Shown one piece after another: positions 39,958 through 49,320 of a DNA stretch of 64,000 nucleotides. The first letter of the stretch is position 1, and the number at the start of each line of letters is the position of its first letter. The translations under genes and the position numbers were made by a program. Origin of the DNA: an uncultured Pelagibacteraceae bacterium (GTDB lineage Bacteria; Pseudomonadota; Alphaproteobacteria; Pelagibacterales; Pelagibacteraceae). Location of the stretch: NCBI GenBank assembly GCA_902583455.1, contig CACHVY010000001.1, positions 1 through 64,000 on the forward strand, given 5' to 3'. Under the pieces are notes generated by a model. That model searched no databases and had not been told where the DNA came from. It saw nothing but the letters and a program-made list of their open reading frames with translations.

Positions 39958-40831
39958 GTCTTTGTATTGTGGGTTCTTTTTTAATTATTATTTCACGTCT
40001 AAAAATTATAATTGAAGATAAGATTACTAATAATCCGCCAATTAATGATTTTAAAGATGGAACTTCACCCCATATTAAATAACCAAAAAAAATGGCAAAT
40101 ACTAATCCTAAATATTTTAATGGAGTAACTAAAGATACCTCAGAAAATTTATAAGATTGGCTTAGCCAGAGGTTTGCAACACCACCAAACAAACCAACTA
40201 GAGACAAAACAAAAAAATCGAAAAAGGAAGGTATTTTCCAACCATAAGGTAAAGTACATAATCCAGCTATTGTGATTGCTATCGAAAAATTTAATGAAAT
40301 TAACCAAACTGGTTCAGTTGAAGAAAGCTGTCTTATTGCAATTGCAACATATGAAAGACCAATACAAAAAATTATTGGGAAGATATAATAAATATTTAAA
40401 CTTTCAAAACCTGGTTCTGTAATAATTAGAATTCCTACAAATCCAATTACTACAGCGAGCCATCTATAGATACCAACCCTCTCACTTAAAAAAAATATTG
40501 AGAAAATAGTTGTAAATATAGGTGCAGCAAATGATATACTAACTACTGTAGCTAAAGGTAAATTTCTTAGTGCAATAAATATTGCTACCATTGCTATAAG
40601 ACCCACAAAACACCTTAAAAAATGTAAAAATGCTCTTTTTGTTTGATAAAAATTATTTATTCTATTTTTAGGTATTACAAAAAAATAAAATACTATACCA
40701 AAAAAACCTCTAAAAAAAACAACTTGACCAAGTGGGTAATCTGCAGTCCATTTTATTATTAAATCCATTAGTGAGAAGGCGCACACTGATAGAAACATGT
40801 ACAAAAAACCTAATTGATTTTTACTGAGCAT
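39950..40831 (-). CDS. EamA/DMT-family transporter
   Basis: This 293-residue protein has ten hydrophobic segments arranged as two EamA repeats; each repeat has the typical end, here FSLMDLIIKW...QVVFFRGFFG in the first and GGVANLWLSQSYKFSEVSLVTPLKYLGLVFAIFFGYLIWGE in the second. DMT proteins export amino acids or other metabolites; the substrate is unknown. It is divergent from msrA by 44 bases. Confidence 0.88.
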   Translation of the reverse strand: MLSKNQLGFLYMFLSVCAFSLMDLIIKWTADYPLGQVVFFRGFFGIVFYFFVIPKNRINNFYQTKRAFLHFLRCFVGLIAMVAIFIALRNLPLATVVSISFAAPIFTTIFSIFFLSERVGIYRWLAVVIGFVGILIITEPGFESLNIYYIFPIIFCIGLSYVAIAIRQLSSTEPVWLISLNFSIAITIAGLCTLPYGWKIPSFFDFFVLSLVGLFGGVANLWLSQSYKFSEVSLVTPLKYLGLVFAIFFGYLIWGEVPSLKSLIGGLLVILSSIIIFRREIIIKKEPTIQRHD

Positions 40832-40875
40832 ATGATTTACTCAACATACTTTTAGATACTTTAATTTAATAATCA

Positions 40876-41322
40876 ATGGAAATAGCAATATTAGGTTTAG
40901 GATGTTTTTGGGGACCAGAAAGAAAATTTGGTGAAATAGACGGTGTAACTAATACTGAAGTAGGATACTGCGGTGGAAAAAATAAAGATACAAATTATCA
41001 AGAAGTTTGCACTGGTACTACTGGACATGCTGAAGTAGTAAAAATTGAGTTTGATGAAAATATCATTTCATACGAAAAAATAATAAATCTATTTTTTGAT
41101 TTTCATGATCCAACAACTCTTGACCGACAAGGTCCAGATATAGGAACTCAATATAGAAGTGAAATTTTCTATTTAAATGAAATCCAAAAAAAAGTAGCTG
41201 GAAAAATTTTAGATAAGAGAAATTTAGATTTTAAAGGCAGGATTGTTACAAAAATAACTGAGGTTTTAAATTATTGTAAGGCAGAGGAATATCATCAAAA
41301 ATATCTTATGAAAAACCTATGA
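40876..41322 (+). CDS. msrA: Peptide methionine sulfoxide reductase MsrA
   Basis: MsrA reduces methionine-S-sulfoxide in proteins and free methionine with thioredoxin. The catalytic motif is GLGCFWGPERKF, followed by VGYCGG, GHAEVVKIEFDE, FFDFHDPTTLDRQGPDIGTQYRS and the C-terminal AEEYHQKYL. At 148 residues it is compact, and cysteines near the end (VLNYCKAEEYHQ) can serve as the resolving residue. It overlaps the next gene by four bases. Confidence 0.95.
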   Translation: MEIAILGLGCFWGPERKFGEIDGVTNTEVGYCGGKNKDTNYQEVCTGTTGHAEVVKIEFDENIISYEKIINLFFDFHDPTTLDRQGPDIGTQYRSEIFYLNEIQKKVAGKILDKRNLDFKGRIVTKITEVLNYCKAEEYHQKYLMKNL

Positions 41323-42143
41323 GCCTAATATCAACAGACTTTGCAGAAAAAAATTTAAAAGAATTTAAAATAATTGATGCTTCATGGCATTTACCAACTG
41401 AAAATAGGGATCCTTATTTAGAATATCAGGAGAGTCATATTCCTAACTCCGTCTTTTTCGACCTAGACAATACATCTGAAAAAAATACTGATCTCCCCCA
41501 CATGTTGCCCTCAGAGGATCAATGGAGCAAAAGTATTTCTAAGTTGGGCATTTCTAATAATGATAAAATTCTTATATACGATAACTCAAGATTATATTCT
41601 GCTTGCAGATGTTGGTTTTCTTTATTGTATTTTGGGCATGACATTGGAAAATTGTATATTTTGAACGGAGGATTGAAAAAATGGAAACAAGAAAATAAAG
41701 CTTTAACTGATGAGAAAACCAATATCGTAACTTCAAATTACAAAGCAATTAAAAAAGAAAATTATGTTTTTAATATTAGCCAAATAAATGAAAATATTGA
41801 TACAAATAATTTTGCAGTTGTTGATGCAAGAAGTCTTAAAAGATTTAATGGAGAAATAGATGAGCCTAGAAAAGGATTAAGAAGAGGAAGTATCAAAAAT
41901 TCTTTATGTTTGCCTTATGGAGAATGTATAAATCAAATTACAAACGAATTAAAAACCAAGGACGAACTTAAGTTAATTTTTGAAAAAATAATAAAAACAA
42001 AGAACAACAATAAATTTGTTTTTACTTGTGGATCAGGAGTCACTGCTTCAGTGCTAGCATATGCTTATAAGATAGTAAATAAAGACTACCAGCCAATTAT
42101 TTATGATGGATCTTGGAGTGAATATGGTAAGTATTCACCATGA
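41319..42143 (+). CDS. Thiosulfate/3-mercaptopyruvate sulfurtransferase
   Basis: This tandem rhodanese protein has 274 residues. The inactive N-terminal domain (1-140) has IIDASWHLP, HIPNSVFFD and NNDKILIYDNS. The catalytic C-terminal domain contains VVDARSLKRFNG, the GSIKNSLCLPYGE segment and the active loop FTCGSGVTASVLA with the persulfide cysteine. The CGSGVTA loop is characteristic of mercaptopyruvate sulfurtransferases (SseA type), which make pyruvate and transferable sulfane sulfur. It overlaps msrA and the next gene by four bases each. Confidence 0.9.
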   Translation: MSLISTDFAEKNLKEFKIIDASWHLPTENRDPYLEYQESHIPNSVFFDLDNTSEKNTDLPHMLPSEDQWSKSISKLGISNNDKILIYDNSRLYSACRCWFSLLYFGHDIGKLYILNGGLKKWKQENKALTDEKTNIVTSNYKAIKKENYVFNISQINENIDTNNFAVVDARSLKRFNGEIDEPRKGLRRGSIKNSLCLPYGECINQITNELKTKDELKLIFEKIIKTKNNNKFVFTCGSGVTASVLAYAYKIVNKDYQPIIYDGSWSEYGKYSP

Positions 42144-43003
42144 TTAAATCGAAAAAAATTCAATTTTTTTTAATAGTTTTATTAATTATTATTATTTCAG
42201 TAATAGTTGGTAGGCATTTTGTTACTAAACACTTTGTAAAGAAATTTTCTAAGATGCCACCGCCAGGTGTAATAGTTAACGCCGTAAGTAAGTCCACATT
42301 TTATGAAAGTATAGAAACTTTTGGAACCGCATTATCTCTTAAAAATAAAAATTATAGAATTAAAAAAAGTGAAATATTAAACGAAAACATAATTATAGGT
42401 AAGGTTGTTGAAAAGGGAGAGGTTATTTTTGAAACTTCAGATAAAAAAATTATTGCACCTTTTAAAGGTATTTTAGGGAAAAGAGAAATAGCACAAGGAG
42501 TTTTGGGAACTGAGTCTTTTATATTAACTTTGGATGATACAACATCAATATTACTAAATATTAAAGTTCCTGAAATATATTTAAACATATTAAAACCTGG
42601 GCTTTCAGCTGAAGTAAAATCAGATTCGTTTGAAAAAAAATTTTACGGTACTATAGAGTCTGTCAGTTCAAGGGTAGACCCCAGTACAAGATCTGTACTT
42701 TCAAGTATAATTGTTGAAAATAAAGACTTAAAGTTAATTCCAGGTATGCTTTTAGATATAAAAATTATTTACGATAAAAAAGAACAATTAGGAATTCCTG
42801 AAAATTCACTTTTAATTCAAGGTGAAACTGCTTTTGTCTACAAAGTTCTAGAAGATAATACGGTCAATAAGATCAAAGTGAAAATTGGAAAGAGAAACTT
42901 TGGTAAAGTTTCGATAATTGATGGATTGTCTTTAGGAGACAAAATAGTTACCGAAGGAATTTCAAAAGTGAGAGACAAAATTAAAATAAAAATTTTAAAT
43001 TAA
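42140..43003 (+). CDS. RND efflux adaptor (membrane fusion protein) without helical hairpin
   Basis: This 287-residue periplasmic adaptor has an N-terminal anchor (FFLIVLLIIIISVIVG). The barrel-sandwich (lipoyl) region appears with its two halves directly joined: IIGKVVEKGEVIFETSD runs straight into KKIIAPFKGILG, with no alpha-helical hairpin between them. The beta-barrel part (TTSILLNIKVPE, SSRVDPSTRSVLSSIIVEN, LIPGMLLDIKI) and the membrane-proximal IPENSLLIQGETAFVYKV follow. It is coupled by overlap to the sulfurtransferase and lies one base before the RND pump. No TolC gene is nearby. Confidence 0.85.
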   Translation: MIKSKKIQFFLIVLLIIIISVIVGRHFVTKHFVKKFSKMPPPGVIVNAVSKSTFYESIETFGTALSLKNKNYRIKKSEILNENIIIGKVVEKGEVIFETSDKKIIAPFKGILGKREIAQGVLGTESFILTLDDTTSILLNIKVPEIYLNILKPGLSAEVKSDSFEKKFYGTIESVSSRVDPSTRSVLSSIIVENKDLKLIPGMLLDIKIIYDKKEQLGIPENSLLIQGETAFVYKVLEDNTVNKIKVKIGKRNFGKVSIIDGLSLGDKIVTEGISKVRDKIKIKILN

Positions 43004-43004
43004 A

Positions 43005-46000
43005 ATGTTTCTAACTGATTTATCTATTAAAAGACCTGTCATTGCCTCAGTGATGAGTTTGGTATTAGTAATATTTGGAAGTCTAGTTTTTTTTGATATC
43101 CCCACTAATGAAATTCCAGATATTGATAGGCCAGTAGTATCGATACAAACAGATTATAAAGGCGCGTCTGCAAATGTTGTTGATAAACAAATTACTCAAA
43201 AAATTGAGGACTTTGTTGGAGGTACTGCCGGGTTAGTCTCTATAGAGTCAATGAGTGAAGATGAAAGGTCAAGAATTGATCTAACATTCAAAGATAATCT
43301 TGATATTGATGATGTGGCAAATGACGTGAGAAGTTCGATTGCAAGAGTATTAGATAATTTACCTACTGAGTCGGATGCACCTGAAATATTCAAACAATCA
43401 GCTGGTTTTAGAACAACCATGTGGTTAAGTTTTAGTTCTGACTTTATGTCTGATCTTGAATTGACAGATTATGCGGATAGGTATTTAACCGACTATTTTT
43501 CAACAGTTGAAGGTGTTGGAAGAGTGAGGTTGGGTGGAGAGAGGGAACTTTCTCTAAGGGTCTGGTTAGATCCACTGTCATTAGCAGCTAGAGATCTTAC
43601 AACTCAAGATATAGAAAATGTCCTTAGGCAGGAGAATGTAGAATTTCCTGCTGGAAAAATAGAGTCTAAAGATATTGATTTAACAATTAAACTCGAAAAT
43701 GCATATGAATCGCTTGAATCTTTTAAAAAATTGCCATTAAAAAAATCGATAGACGGATCTATTACCAAACTTGAAGATGTTGCTAGAATCGAATTCGGTC
43801 CAGTGTCAACAAGAACATTATTTAAAGGAAATGGTAGACAAGTAGTGGGTATAGGTATTTATCAAAACTCAGATGCAAATACTATTTCTGTAGCAAATAG
43901 AATTAAAAAAAAAATAAAACAAATTGAACCCAGTCTACCAGATGGAACAAAATTAGAAGTTTCTTTTGATAGGAGTAATTACATTTCAAGTGCAATTAAA
44001 GAGGTTTATAAAACACTTTTTGTAGCCTTAATACTTGTATCATTTATAATTTATTCTTTTTTAGGTAATTTAAGGTCATTAATAGTACCTCTTGTTGCTT
44101 TGCCCGTTTCATTAATTTCTACGTTTCTAGCAATATATTTTTTCGATTTCTCAATAAATCTTTTCACATTAATGGCACTAGTACTTGCCATTGGAATTGT
44201 AGTAGACGACGCCATAGTAATGTTAGAGAATATTGTAAGAAGAGTTGAGCTTGGAGAGTCGCCGTTAGTTGCGGCTTACAAAGGATCGAAACAAGTTTCA
44301 TTTGCAATTATTGCAACAACTTTAGTTCTTGTGGCTGTTTTTATTCCTTTAATTTTTGTTAAGGGATTATCAAGTGTTCTTTATATGGAAACTGCCGTTA
44401 CCTTAAGCTTTGCAGTGATAATTTCTAGTTTTGTAGCTTTATCCCTTAGCCCTATGCTAGCAAGTAAGGTCCTAGGACAAAATGATAAAAAAAATAAATT
44501 AACTCACAGTTTCGAAAAAAAACTGAAAGATTTTAAAATATTTTATAAGAACTCGCTTTCATACTGGGTCGATAAGAAAAAGACAGTTATATTTTTTTTG
44601 TTTTCTGTATTAATATTAACGATAGCAGCATTTCTTTATGCTCCCAAACAACTAATTCCAAAAGAAGATAGAGGAGCTTTTTTTGTAATTGTAAAAGCAC
44701 CACAAAGTTCTGGCTTTGATTTTACATCAAACAAAGCACAAGAAATTGAAGGATTTCTCCTCCCTAAAATTGGCAAAGGTGAGTACAGAAGAGTGATATT
44801 AAGAGTACCTGGGTTTGGAAAAAGTAGTAAACAAGTAAACTCTGCATTCATAATCGCTTTACTAGAGAGTTGGGAAAAAAGAGACAGAAGTGGACAAAAA
44901 ATTATGATGGAGTCTTTTAAAGAGATTTCTAAAGTTCCTGGAGTTTTAGCTTTTCCAATAATGCCACAAGGAATTAGAACTGGTGGTGTAGAAAAACCTA
45001 TTCAATTTGTAATACAAGGAAATACTTATGAAGAATTAATAAGATGGAAAGAAATAATAAAATTGGAGGCAAGAAAAAATAAAAATCTTACTAATGTTGA
45101 GGATGATTTTGAACTAAATAAACCAATTTTAAATGTAAAAATTGATCAAAAAAAAACCTCTGACTTAGGTATCTCGACTGTAGAGATAGGAAAAACTATT
45201 GAAACAATTTTTGGTTCAAAAAATGTTACTAACTTTACTAAAGACGGAAAAGAATATTCTATAATATTGCAGGGTGATATATCTAATAGAAATGAGCCAT
45301 CTAGTTTAAATAAAGTTTATGTAAGATCAAAAAATACTAACAAGCTAATTTCTCTTTCTAATTTAGTTACAATTGACGAGGAAGGCACTGCTCCATTTTT
45401 ATCGAGATATAATAGACAAAAAGCTGTAACAATATCTGCGAATATTATTGGTGATTACACATTAGTATCAGCACTTAATTTTTTGGAAGATGTTGTAAAG
45501 AAGAATACCCCAGAAGCCAGGGTTGAATTCAAGGGTGAAAGTGAGCAAATAAAGGAAATTAGTTATCAAATTTATTTAATTTTTGTTTTAGCATTAATAA
45601 CTGCTTATTTAGTAATGGCTGCCCAATTTGAAAGTTTCAAACATCCGTTAACCATCATGTTAACAGTTCCACTTGCTATTTTAGGTGGTTTGGTCGGTTT
45701 GTTATTAGTAGGAAGTTCAATAAATGTTTATAGTCAAATAGCATTAATTATTCTTATAGGTTTAGCCACAAAAAATGGGATATTGATTGTTGAATTTGCA
45801 AATCAATTAAGAGCCGAAGGTAAGAATATTAAAACAGCTGTTATGGAGTCAGCTAGCATTAGATTAAGACCAATATTAATGACATCTTCCTCTACTATAT
45901 TTGGAGTTTTACCATTAATAATTAGCAGCGGTCCTGGCGAGGCAAGTAGATTAACTGTTGGTATAACGATATTTGCAGGTATGTTTTTTTCAACATTTTT

Positions 46001-46097
46001 TACCTTGTATGTAATACCAGTAATTTATTTGATAATTGGAAAAAATACTAAAAGTATTAATTATATTGAGGAAAAATTAAATAAAGAGTTAAATTAA
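43005..46097 (+). CDS. RND-family inner-membrane efflux pump
   Basis: This 1030-residue proton-driven pump of the AcrB/MexB (HAE1) type has the RND two-fold plan: TM1 IKRPVIASVMSLVLVIFG, a large periplasmic loop, TM2-6, then the repeat. The proton-relay pair lies in VLAIGIVVDDAIVMLENI and the relay lysine in LIGLATKNGILIVEF. FDRSNYI and AQFESFKHPLTIMLTVPLA are conserved family blocks. The substrate is unknown. It is preceded by its short adaptor, without an outer-membrane channel gene. Its end overlaps the convergent lipoprotein by four bases. Confidence 0.93.
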   Translation: MFLTDLSIKRPVIASVMSLVLVIFGSLVFFDIPTNEIPDIDRPVVSIQTDYKGASANVVDKQITQKIEDFVGGTAGLVSIESMSEDERSRIDLTFKDNLDIDDVANDVRSSIARVLDNLPTESDAPEIFKQSAGFRTTMWLSFSSDFMSDLELTDYADRYLTDYFSTVEGVGRVRLGGERELSLRVWLDPLSLAARDLTTQDIENVLRQENVEFPAGKIESKDIDLTIKLENAYESLESFKKLPLKKSIDGSITKLEDVARIEFGPVSTRTLFKGNGRQVVGIGIYQNSDANTISVANRIKKKIKQIEPSLPDGTKLEVSFDRSNYISSAIKEVYKTLFVALILVSFIIYSFLGNLRSLIVPLVALPVSLISTFLAIYFFDFSINLFTLMALVLAIGIVVDDAIVMLENIVRRVELGESPLVAAYKGSKQVSFAIIATTLVLVAVFIPLIFVKGLSSVLYMETAVTLSFAVIISSFVALSLSPMLASKVLGQNDKKNKLTHSFEKKLKDFKIFYKNSLSYWVDKKKTVIFFLFSVLILTIAAFLYAPKQLIPKEDRGAFFVIVKAPQSSGFDFTSNKAQEIEGFLLPKIGKGEYRRVILRVPGFGKSSKQVNSAFIIALLESWEKRDRSGQKIMMESFKEISKVPGVLAFPIMPQGIRTGGVEKPIQFVIQGNTYEELIRWKEIIKLEARKNKNLTNVEDDFELNKPILNVKIDQKKTSDLGISTVEIGKTIETIFGSKNVTNFTKDGKEYSIILQGDISNRNEPSSLNKVYVRSKNTNKLISLSNLVTIDEEGTAPFLSRYNRQKAVTISANIIGDYTLVSALNFLEDVVKKNTPEARVEFKGESEQIKEISYQIYLIFVLALITAYLVMAAQFESFKHPLTIMLTVPLAILGGLVGLLLVGSSINVYSQIALIILIGLATKNGILIVEFANQLRAEGKNIKTAVMESASIRLRPILMTSSSTIFGVLPLIISSGPGEASRLTVGITIFAGMFFSTFFTLYVIPVIYLIIGKNTKSINYIEEKLNKELN

Positions 46098-46690
46098 TAA
46101 ATTATAAATTTCTTTCGACTTAATTTTTTTTTACACTTCGTTAATTGTTTTTTATATATTTCAGAATAACCTTTTACTTTTTTAGCTAAATTAATAACCT
46201 TTTTATTTCTTTTGTAGTGTTTATAATTGCCCCACCCTTCATGGTAAGCAATGTATTGTCTAAAAGGATCTTCTTTTGAAATTTTTAGTATTTTTGAGGA
46301 TTTGCTTGTATACCATCCTATAAAATCTACACTATCTTTGAACCTGTTTCTAATTGCTAGCGGATTGTTTGTTTCTTTTTTGTATTGTTTCCAGGTACCC
46401 TTGACTGCTTGAGAATACCCAAAAGAAGATGAAGGTCTTTTATAAGGAATTATTTTAAAAATCTTATTTCTCTCGGGTTTAGCAAGCCAATCGAAATCAG
46501 ACTCCATTTTAATTATTGCTAATTGTATATAAATTGGTGTGCCCCATTTTTGCTCTGTTTTTTTTGAATGCTTGTACCATAAATATCTTTCAGAGAATAT
46601 TGAACAGCCATCAGATGTATTTTTTGGTATCGATGAGCAACTTACTAAAAAAAAGAAAAAAATTATCCAAGTTTTTTTAAAATGAATCAC
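46094..46690 (-). CDS. Lytic transglycosylase-like lipoprotein
   Basis: This 198-residue lipoprotein has a signal ending in FFFFLVSCSS. The mature part resembles SLT-domain proteins: LAIIKMESDFDW carries the candidate catalytic glutamate, SSFGYSQAVKGTW corresponds to the Gly-Leu-Met/Gln-Ile region, and FRQYIAYHEGWGNYKHY to the C-terminal tyrosine-rich strand. It would cleave peptidoglycan glycan strands in the periplasm. The AmgK/MurU salvage genes lie about 2.5 kb away. The catalytic match is moderate, so the function is likely but unproven. Confidence 0.75.
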   Translation of the reverse strand: MIHFKKTWIIFFFFLVSCSSIPKNTSDGCSIFSERYLWYKHSKKTEQKWGTPIYIQLAIIKMESDFDWLAKPERNKIFKIIPYKRPSSSFGYSQAVKGTWKQYKKETNNPLAIRNRFKDSVDFIGWYTSKSSKILKISKEDPFRQYIAYHEGWGNYKHYKRNKKVINLAKKVKGYSEIYKKQLTKCKKKLSRKKFIIY

Positions 46691-46704
46691 TTCAGAATTA
46701 TAAT

Positions 46705-47223
46705 TTATTTATTTTTTTTTCTCCATTCCCATGGTTTATCAAACTGACCTTTCCATAATCCCAATTTTTCTCTCTTAGCTTGTATTTCAGAACTAATGTA
46801 TTTTTTTGAATATTTGGTGTAATTTAATGCTAACCCATTTTTAACCATCCAATTGTTTAAATCTATTTTTTTTTTATAACAAATTGCAATTAATCTTTTA
46901 TAGCGATCATACTTTTCACCTTTACATTTTATTTTATTTTTTGAAATAATTTTATCTAATCTTTCTTTTGCTACTAAACCACATTTGTATTTTTTATTTA
47001 AAGTAATAAAATTAAATTGTATCCAGGGTTTTTTACAGTGTTGTTCAATTTCAGGTGCATCTATTCCTAATAATCGAATTTTTTTTTTATCTATAATTAT
47101 TGTGTCACCATCAATAACTTTTGCAAATCCCTCAACCTCTAATGAATGAATAGGTTTTGAAATTAAAAAAAAAAAAATAATTAAACTATAAAAAATCTTT
47201 TTTTGCAGTTTGCAGCAGTTCAT
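46705..47223 (-). CDS. Secreted staphylococcal-nuclease-like protein
   Basis: This 172-residue thermonuclease-fold protein has an N-terminal signal (FYSLIIFFFLISKPIHS). The core has AKVIDGDTIIID, KIRLLGIDAPE with the catalytic arginine and calcium aspartate, KYDRYKRLIAICY with the second arginine and LGLWKGQFDKPWEWR at the end. It probably hydrolyses nucleic acid in the periplasm or outside the cell. Its start lies 38 bases inside the zeta-subunit gene. Confidence 0.87.
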   Translation of the reverse strand: MNCCKLQKKIFYSLIIFFFLISKPIHSLEVEGFAKVIDGDTIIIDKKKIRLLGIDAPEIEQHCKKPWIQFNFITLNKKYKCGLVAKERLDKIISKNKIKCKGEKYDRYKRLIAICYKKKIDLNNWMVKNGLALNYTKYSKKYISSEIQAKREKLGLWKGQFDKPWEWRKKNK

Positions 47224-47494
47224 TTAATTTTTCTCTAACATCATTTTCTGAAATATTTTTGTCTTTTAAATCTTGGTACAACTTTTTAATTATATCTTCA
47301 TCACCTGGTTCGCTAAAATCAGATTTTATTACTTCTAATATATATTGTTCTTTTTCTTGATCTTTTTTTCCCAAAATTTCTGCAGCCCATTCACCTAAGT
47401 ATTTGTTTCTTTTTGAATTTACTTTAAATTTAAGCTCTTCATCATGAGCAAACTTATTTTCAAAATTTTTTTTTCTATCTTCGAATGAACTCAT
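47186..47494 (-). CDS. ATPase inhibitor subunit zeta (DUF1476)
   Basis: This 102-residue helical protein matches the alphaproteobacterial zeta subunit: FEDRKKNFENKFAHDEELKFKVNSKRNKYLGEWAAEILG, then VIKSDFSEPGDEDIIKKL. In Paracoccus and related bacteria zeta inserts its N-terminal segment into F1 and blocks ATP hydrolysis while leaving synthesis unaffected. It lies between VanZ-like and nuclease genes with overlaps on both sides (20 and 38 bases), not near atp genes. Confidence 0.88.
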   Translation of the reverse strand: MSSFEDRKKNFENKFAHDEELKFKVNSKRNKYLGEWAAEILGKKDQEKEQYILEVIKSDFSEPGDEDIIKKLYQDLKDKNISENDVREKLNELLQTAKKDFL

Positions 47495-47876
47495 AAAATT
47501 TCATTAATATATAAGAAATTATAACACCTGTTATGTTACCAATCAAATCCTCAAATTGAAAACTTCTATTTGGAATAACAATGTGTGCTAGTTCTAGGAT
47601 TATCGAAATAAAAAGTAAATATAAAAAAATGTAATTAAGTTTTTTTGAGTTATTTGAATAATTTAAAATAGCAATAAATGATAAAATTAAAAACGTATAG
47701 AGATGATTGGATGATAAAGATAAAAAATCTCCAGTTAATTGAGGCTGCGATTCTAAATTTCCATATAGTATCCATCCAAGAATACTACCTGGATATAAAT
47801 ACAGAATTATTATAGTAAAATTAGAAATTTTGAAAAATAAGTCTAAATATTTTCTAATATTTCTCATTATAAACAT
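47475..47876 (-). CDS. VanZ-like membrane protein
   Basis: This 133-residue protein has four hydrophobic segments. The VanZ signature appears near the end as IILELAHIVIPNRSFQFEDLIGNITGVIISYIL (glutamate, then P-x-R, then D-x-x-x-N-x-x-G). VanZ-type domains are often found in envelope-related membrane proteins; the function is unknown. The start is the ATG at 47876 or three codons later. It is divergent from gpmA by 38 bases. Confidence 0.75.
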   Translation of the reverse strand: MFIMRNIRKYLDLFFKISNFTIIILYLYPGSILGWILYGNLESQPQLTGDFLSLSSNHLYTFLILSFIAILNYSNNSKKLNYIFLYLLFISIILELAHIVIPNRSFQFEDLIGNITGVIISYILMKFYEFIRR

Positions 47877-47914
47877 TTATTTAATTGTAATTTTAAGTTA
47901 CTAAACATGTATAA

Positions 47915-48637
47915 ATGGTGCACCTTGTATTAATAAGACATGGACAGAGCGAATGGAATAGTCAAAATAAGTTCACTGGATGGGTTGATATAGATTTATC
48001 TGATAAAGGTAAAAAAGAGGCAAAAACTGCTGGTGAATTAATTATTAATGAAAATCTTAAATTCGATTACTACTTTTCCTCATTTCAAAAAAGAGCTATC
48101 AATACATTAAAGTTAATCCAAGAAACTATGGGAATTAAAAATCTAAAGTTTGAAGAGGCTTGGCAACTGAATGAAAGACATTATGGAGCTTTAACTGGCT
48201 TAAATAAAGAGGAAATGAAAAAAAAACTTGGAGAAAAAAAAATACATGAATTTAGAAGATCATGGAGTTTAAAGCCTGAAAATTTAGATAAAAATAACGT
48301 TTATCATCCATTGAATATAGATAAATACAAAAACATTCCAAAAAGAAATATTCCTGATACTGAGTCTTTAGAGGACACATATAATCGAGTTATCCCATAT
48401 TTTGAAAGTAAAATATTAAAACTACTAAAATTGGAAAAAAGGATATTGGTTGCTGCACATGGAAATTCTATAAGAGCCTTATGTAAATATTTATTCAAAA
48501 TAAGCAATGAAAATATTTCAAATTTAGAAATACCTACTGGCAATCCACTGGTTATATATTTTGATAATAGTTTAAAGGTAATCAAAGCAAGATATCTTGA
48601 CGAGGCAAGGGCTAAAAAATTATTATTTAATAATTAA
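47915..48637 (+). CDS. gpmA: 2,3-Bisphosphoglycerate-dependent phosphoglycerate mutase
   Basis: GpmA interconverts 3- and 2-phosphoglycerate in glycolysis/gluconeogenesis. The phosphohistidine motif is VLIRHGQSEWN, with NKFTGWVDIDLSDKG, NERHYGALTGLNKEE and the second histidine in VAAHGNSIRALCKYL. The 240-residue length is typical of the cofactor-dependent dimeric type. The 3' end overlaps the convergent nucleotidyltransferase gene by 15 bases. Confidence 0.95.
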   Translation: MVHLVLIRHGQSEWNSQNKFTGWVDIDLSDKGKKEAKTAGELIINENLKFDYYFSSFQKRAINTLKLIQETMGIKNLKFEEAWQLNERHYGALTGLNKEEMKKKLGEKKIHEFRRSWSLKPENLDKNNVYHPLNIDKYKNIPKRNIPDTESLEDTYNRVIPYFESKILKLLKLEKRILVAAHGNSIRALCKYLFKISNENISNLEIPTGNPLVIYFDNSLKVIKARYLDEARAKKLLFNN

Positions 48638-49315
48638 TTTTTTATAAATTTTAATATCGGTTACGTGTTTAAAATTAATTTTACTTTCATAACCGTACAA
48701 ATTTTTATCCATTAACAATTTGTTCCAAATTAATGAAATAGGAAAAATTTTTTTTTTTATATTAATAAATAGATCTCTGTTGATTATTTGACAGCCTGTG
48801 AATATATATTCTTTTTTTGAACTATATGTAAGAATATTTTTTTTCATTGAAAAATCACCACTTAGTCTTTTATCAAAACTTCTTTTTTTTTTAACTACTA
48901 GGAGCATGTTTGACGCTTTTTTAGAAAAATATAAATTTTTCATTTTAATTATTTCGATTGAATGCTTTTTGGTCCAAATTGTATCTGGGTTTAAAACTAA
49001 GTAATTTTTATCATTTGAAGATTTTACAATATTTAAAATACCCCCTCCTGTGTTCAAAATTTTTCTTTTTTCCTCAAACACTTTAATTTTTTTCGATAAT
49101 TTCTTTTCTAAAATGTATCTTTTTATTTGTTGACTTAAATGATGAGAATTTAAGAAAATTTTATTTATATTTAATTTAAATAATAACTCTATTGTGTTTT
49201 CTAGAAGAGACTTATTATGTATTTTTAAGAGGGGTTTTGGCACTTTATTTGTTAGTGGCTTTAATCTTTTACCAAAACCTGCACACATAATTATAGCTGT
49301 GTTTAATTTTTTCAT
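48623..49315 (-). CDS. murU: Sugar-1-phosphate nucleotidyltransferase, probable MurU
   Basis: This 230-residue NTP-transferase has the signature IIMCAGFGKRLKPLTNKVPKPLL and NTGGGILN, ending in a short C-terminal part. Next to an AmgK-type sugar kinase it most likely is N-acetylmuramate-1-phosphate uridylyltransferase, which returns recovered MurNAc to UDP-MurNAc and bypasses MurA. The substrate is inferred from the gene pair. It follows amgK by five bases. Confidence 0.82.
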   Translation of the reverse strand: MKKLNTAIIMCAGFGKRLKPLTNKVPKPLLKIHNKSLLENTIELLFKLNINKIFLNSHHLSQQIKRYILEKKLSKKIKVFEEKRKILNTGGGILNIVKSSNDKNYLVLNPDTIWTKKHSIEIIKMKNLYFSKKASNMLLVVKKKRSFDKRLSGDFSMKKNILTYSSKKEYIFTGCQIINRDLFINIKKKIFPISLIWNKLLMDKNLYGYESKINFKHVTDIKIYKKLIIK

Positions 49316-49320
49316 CTTTT

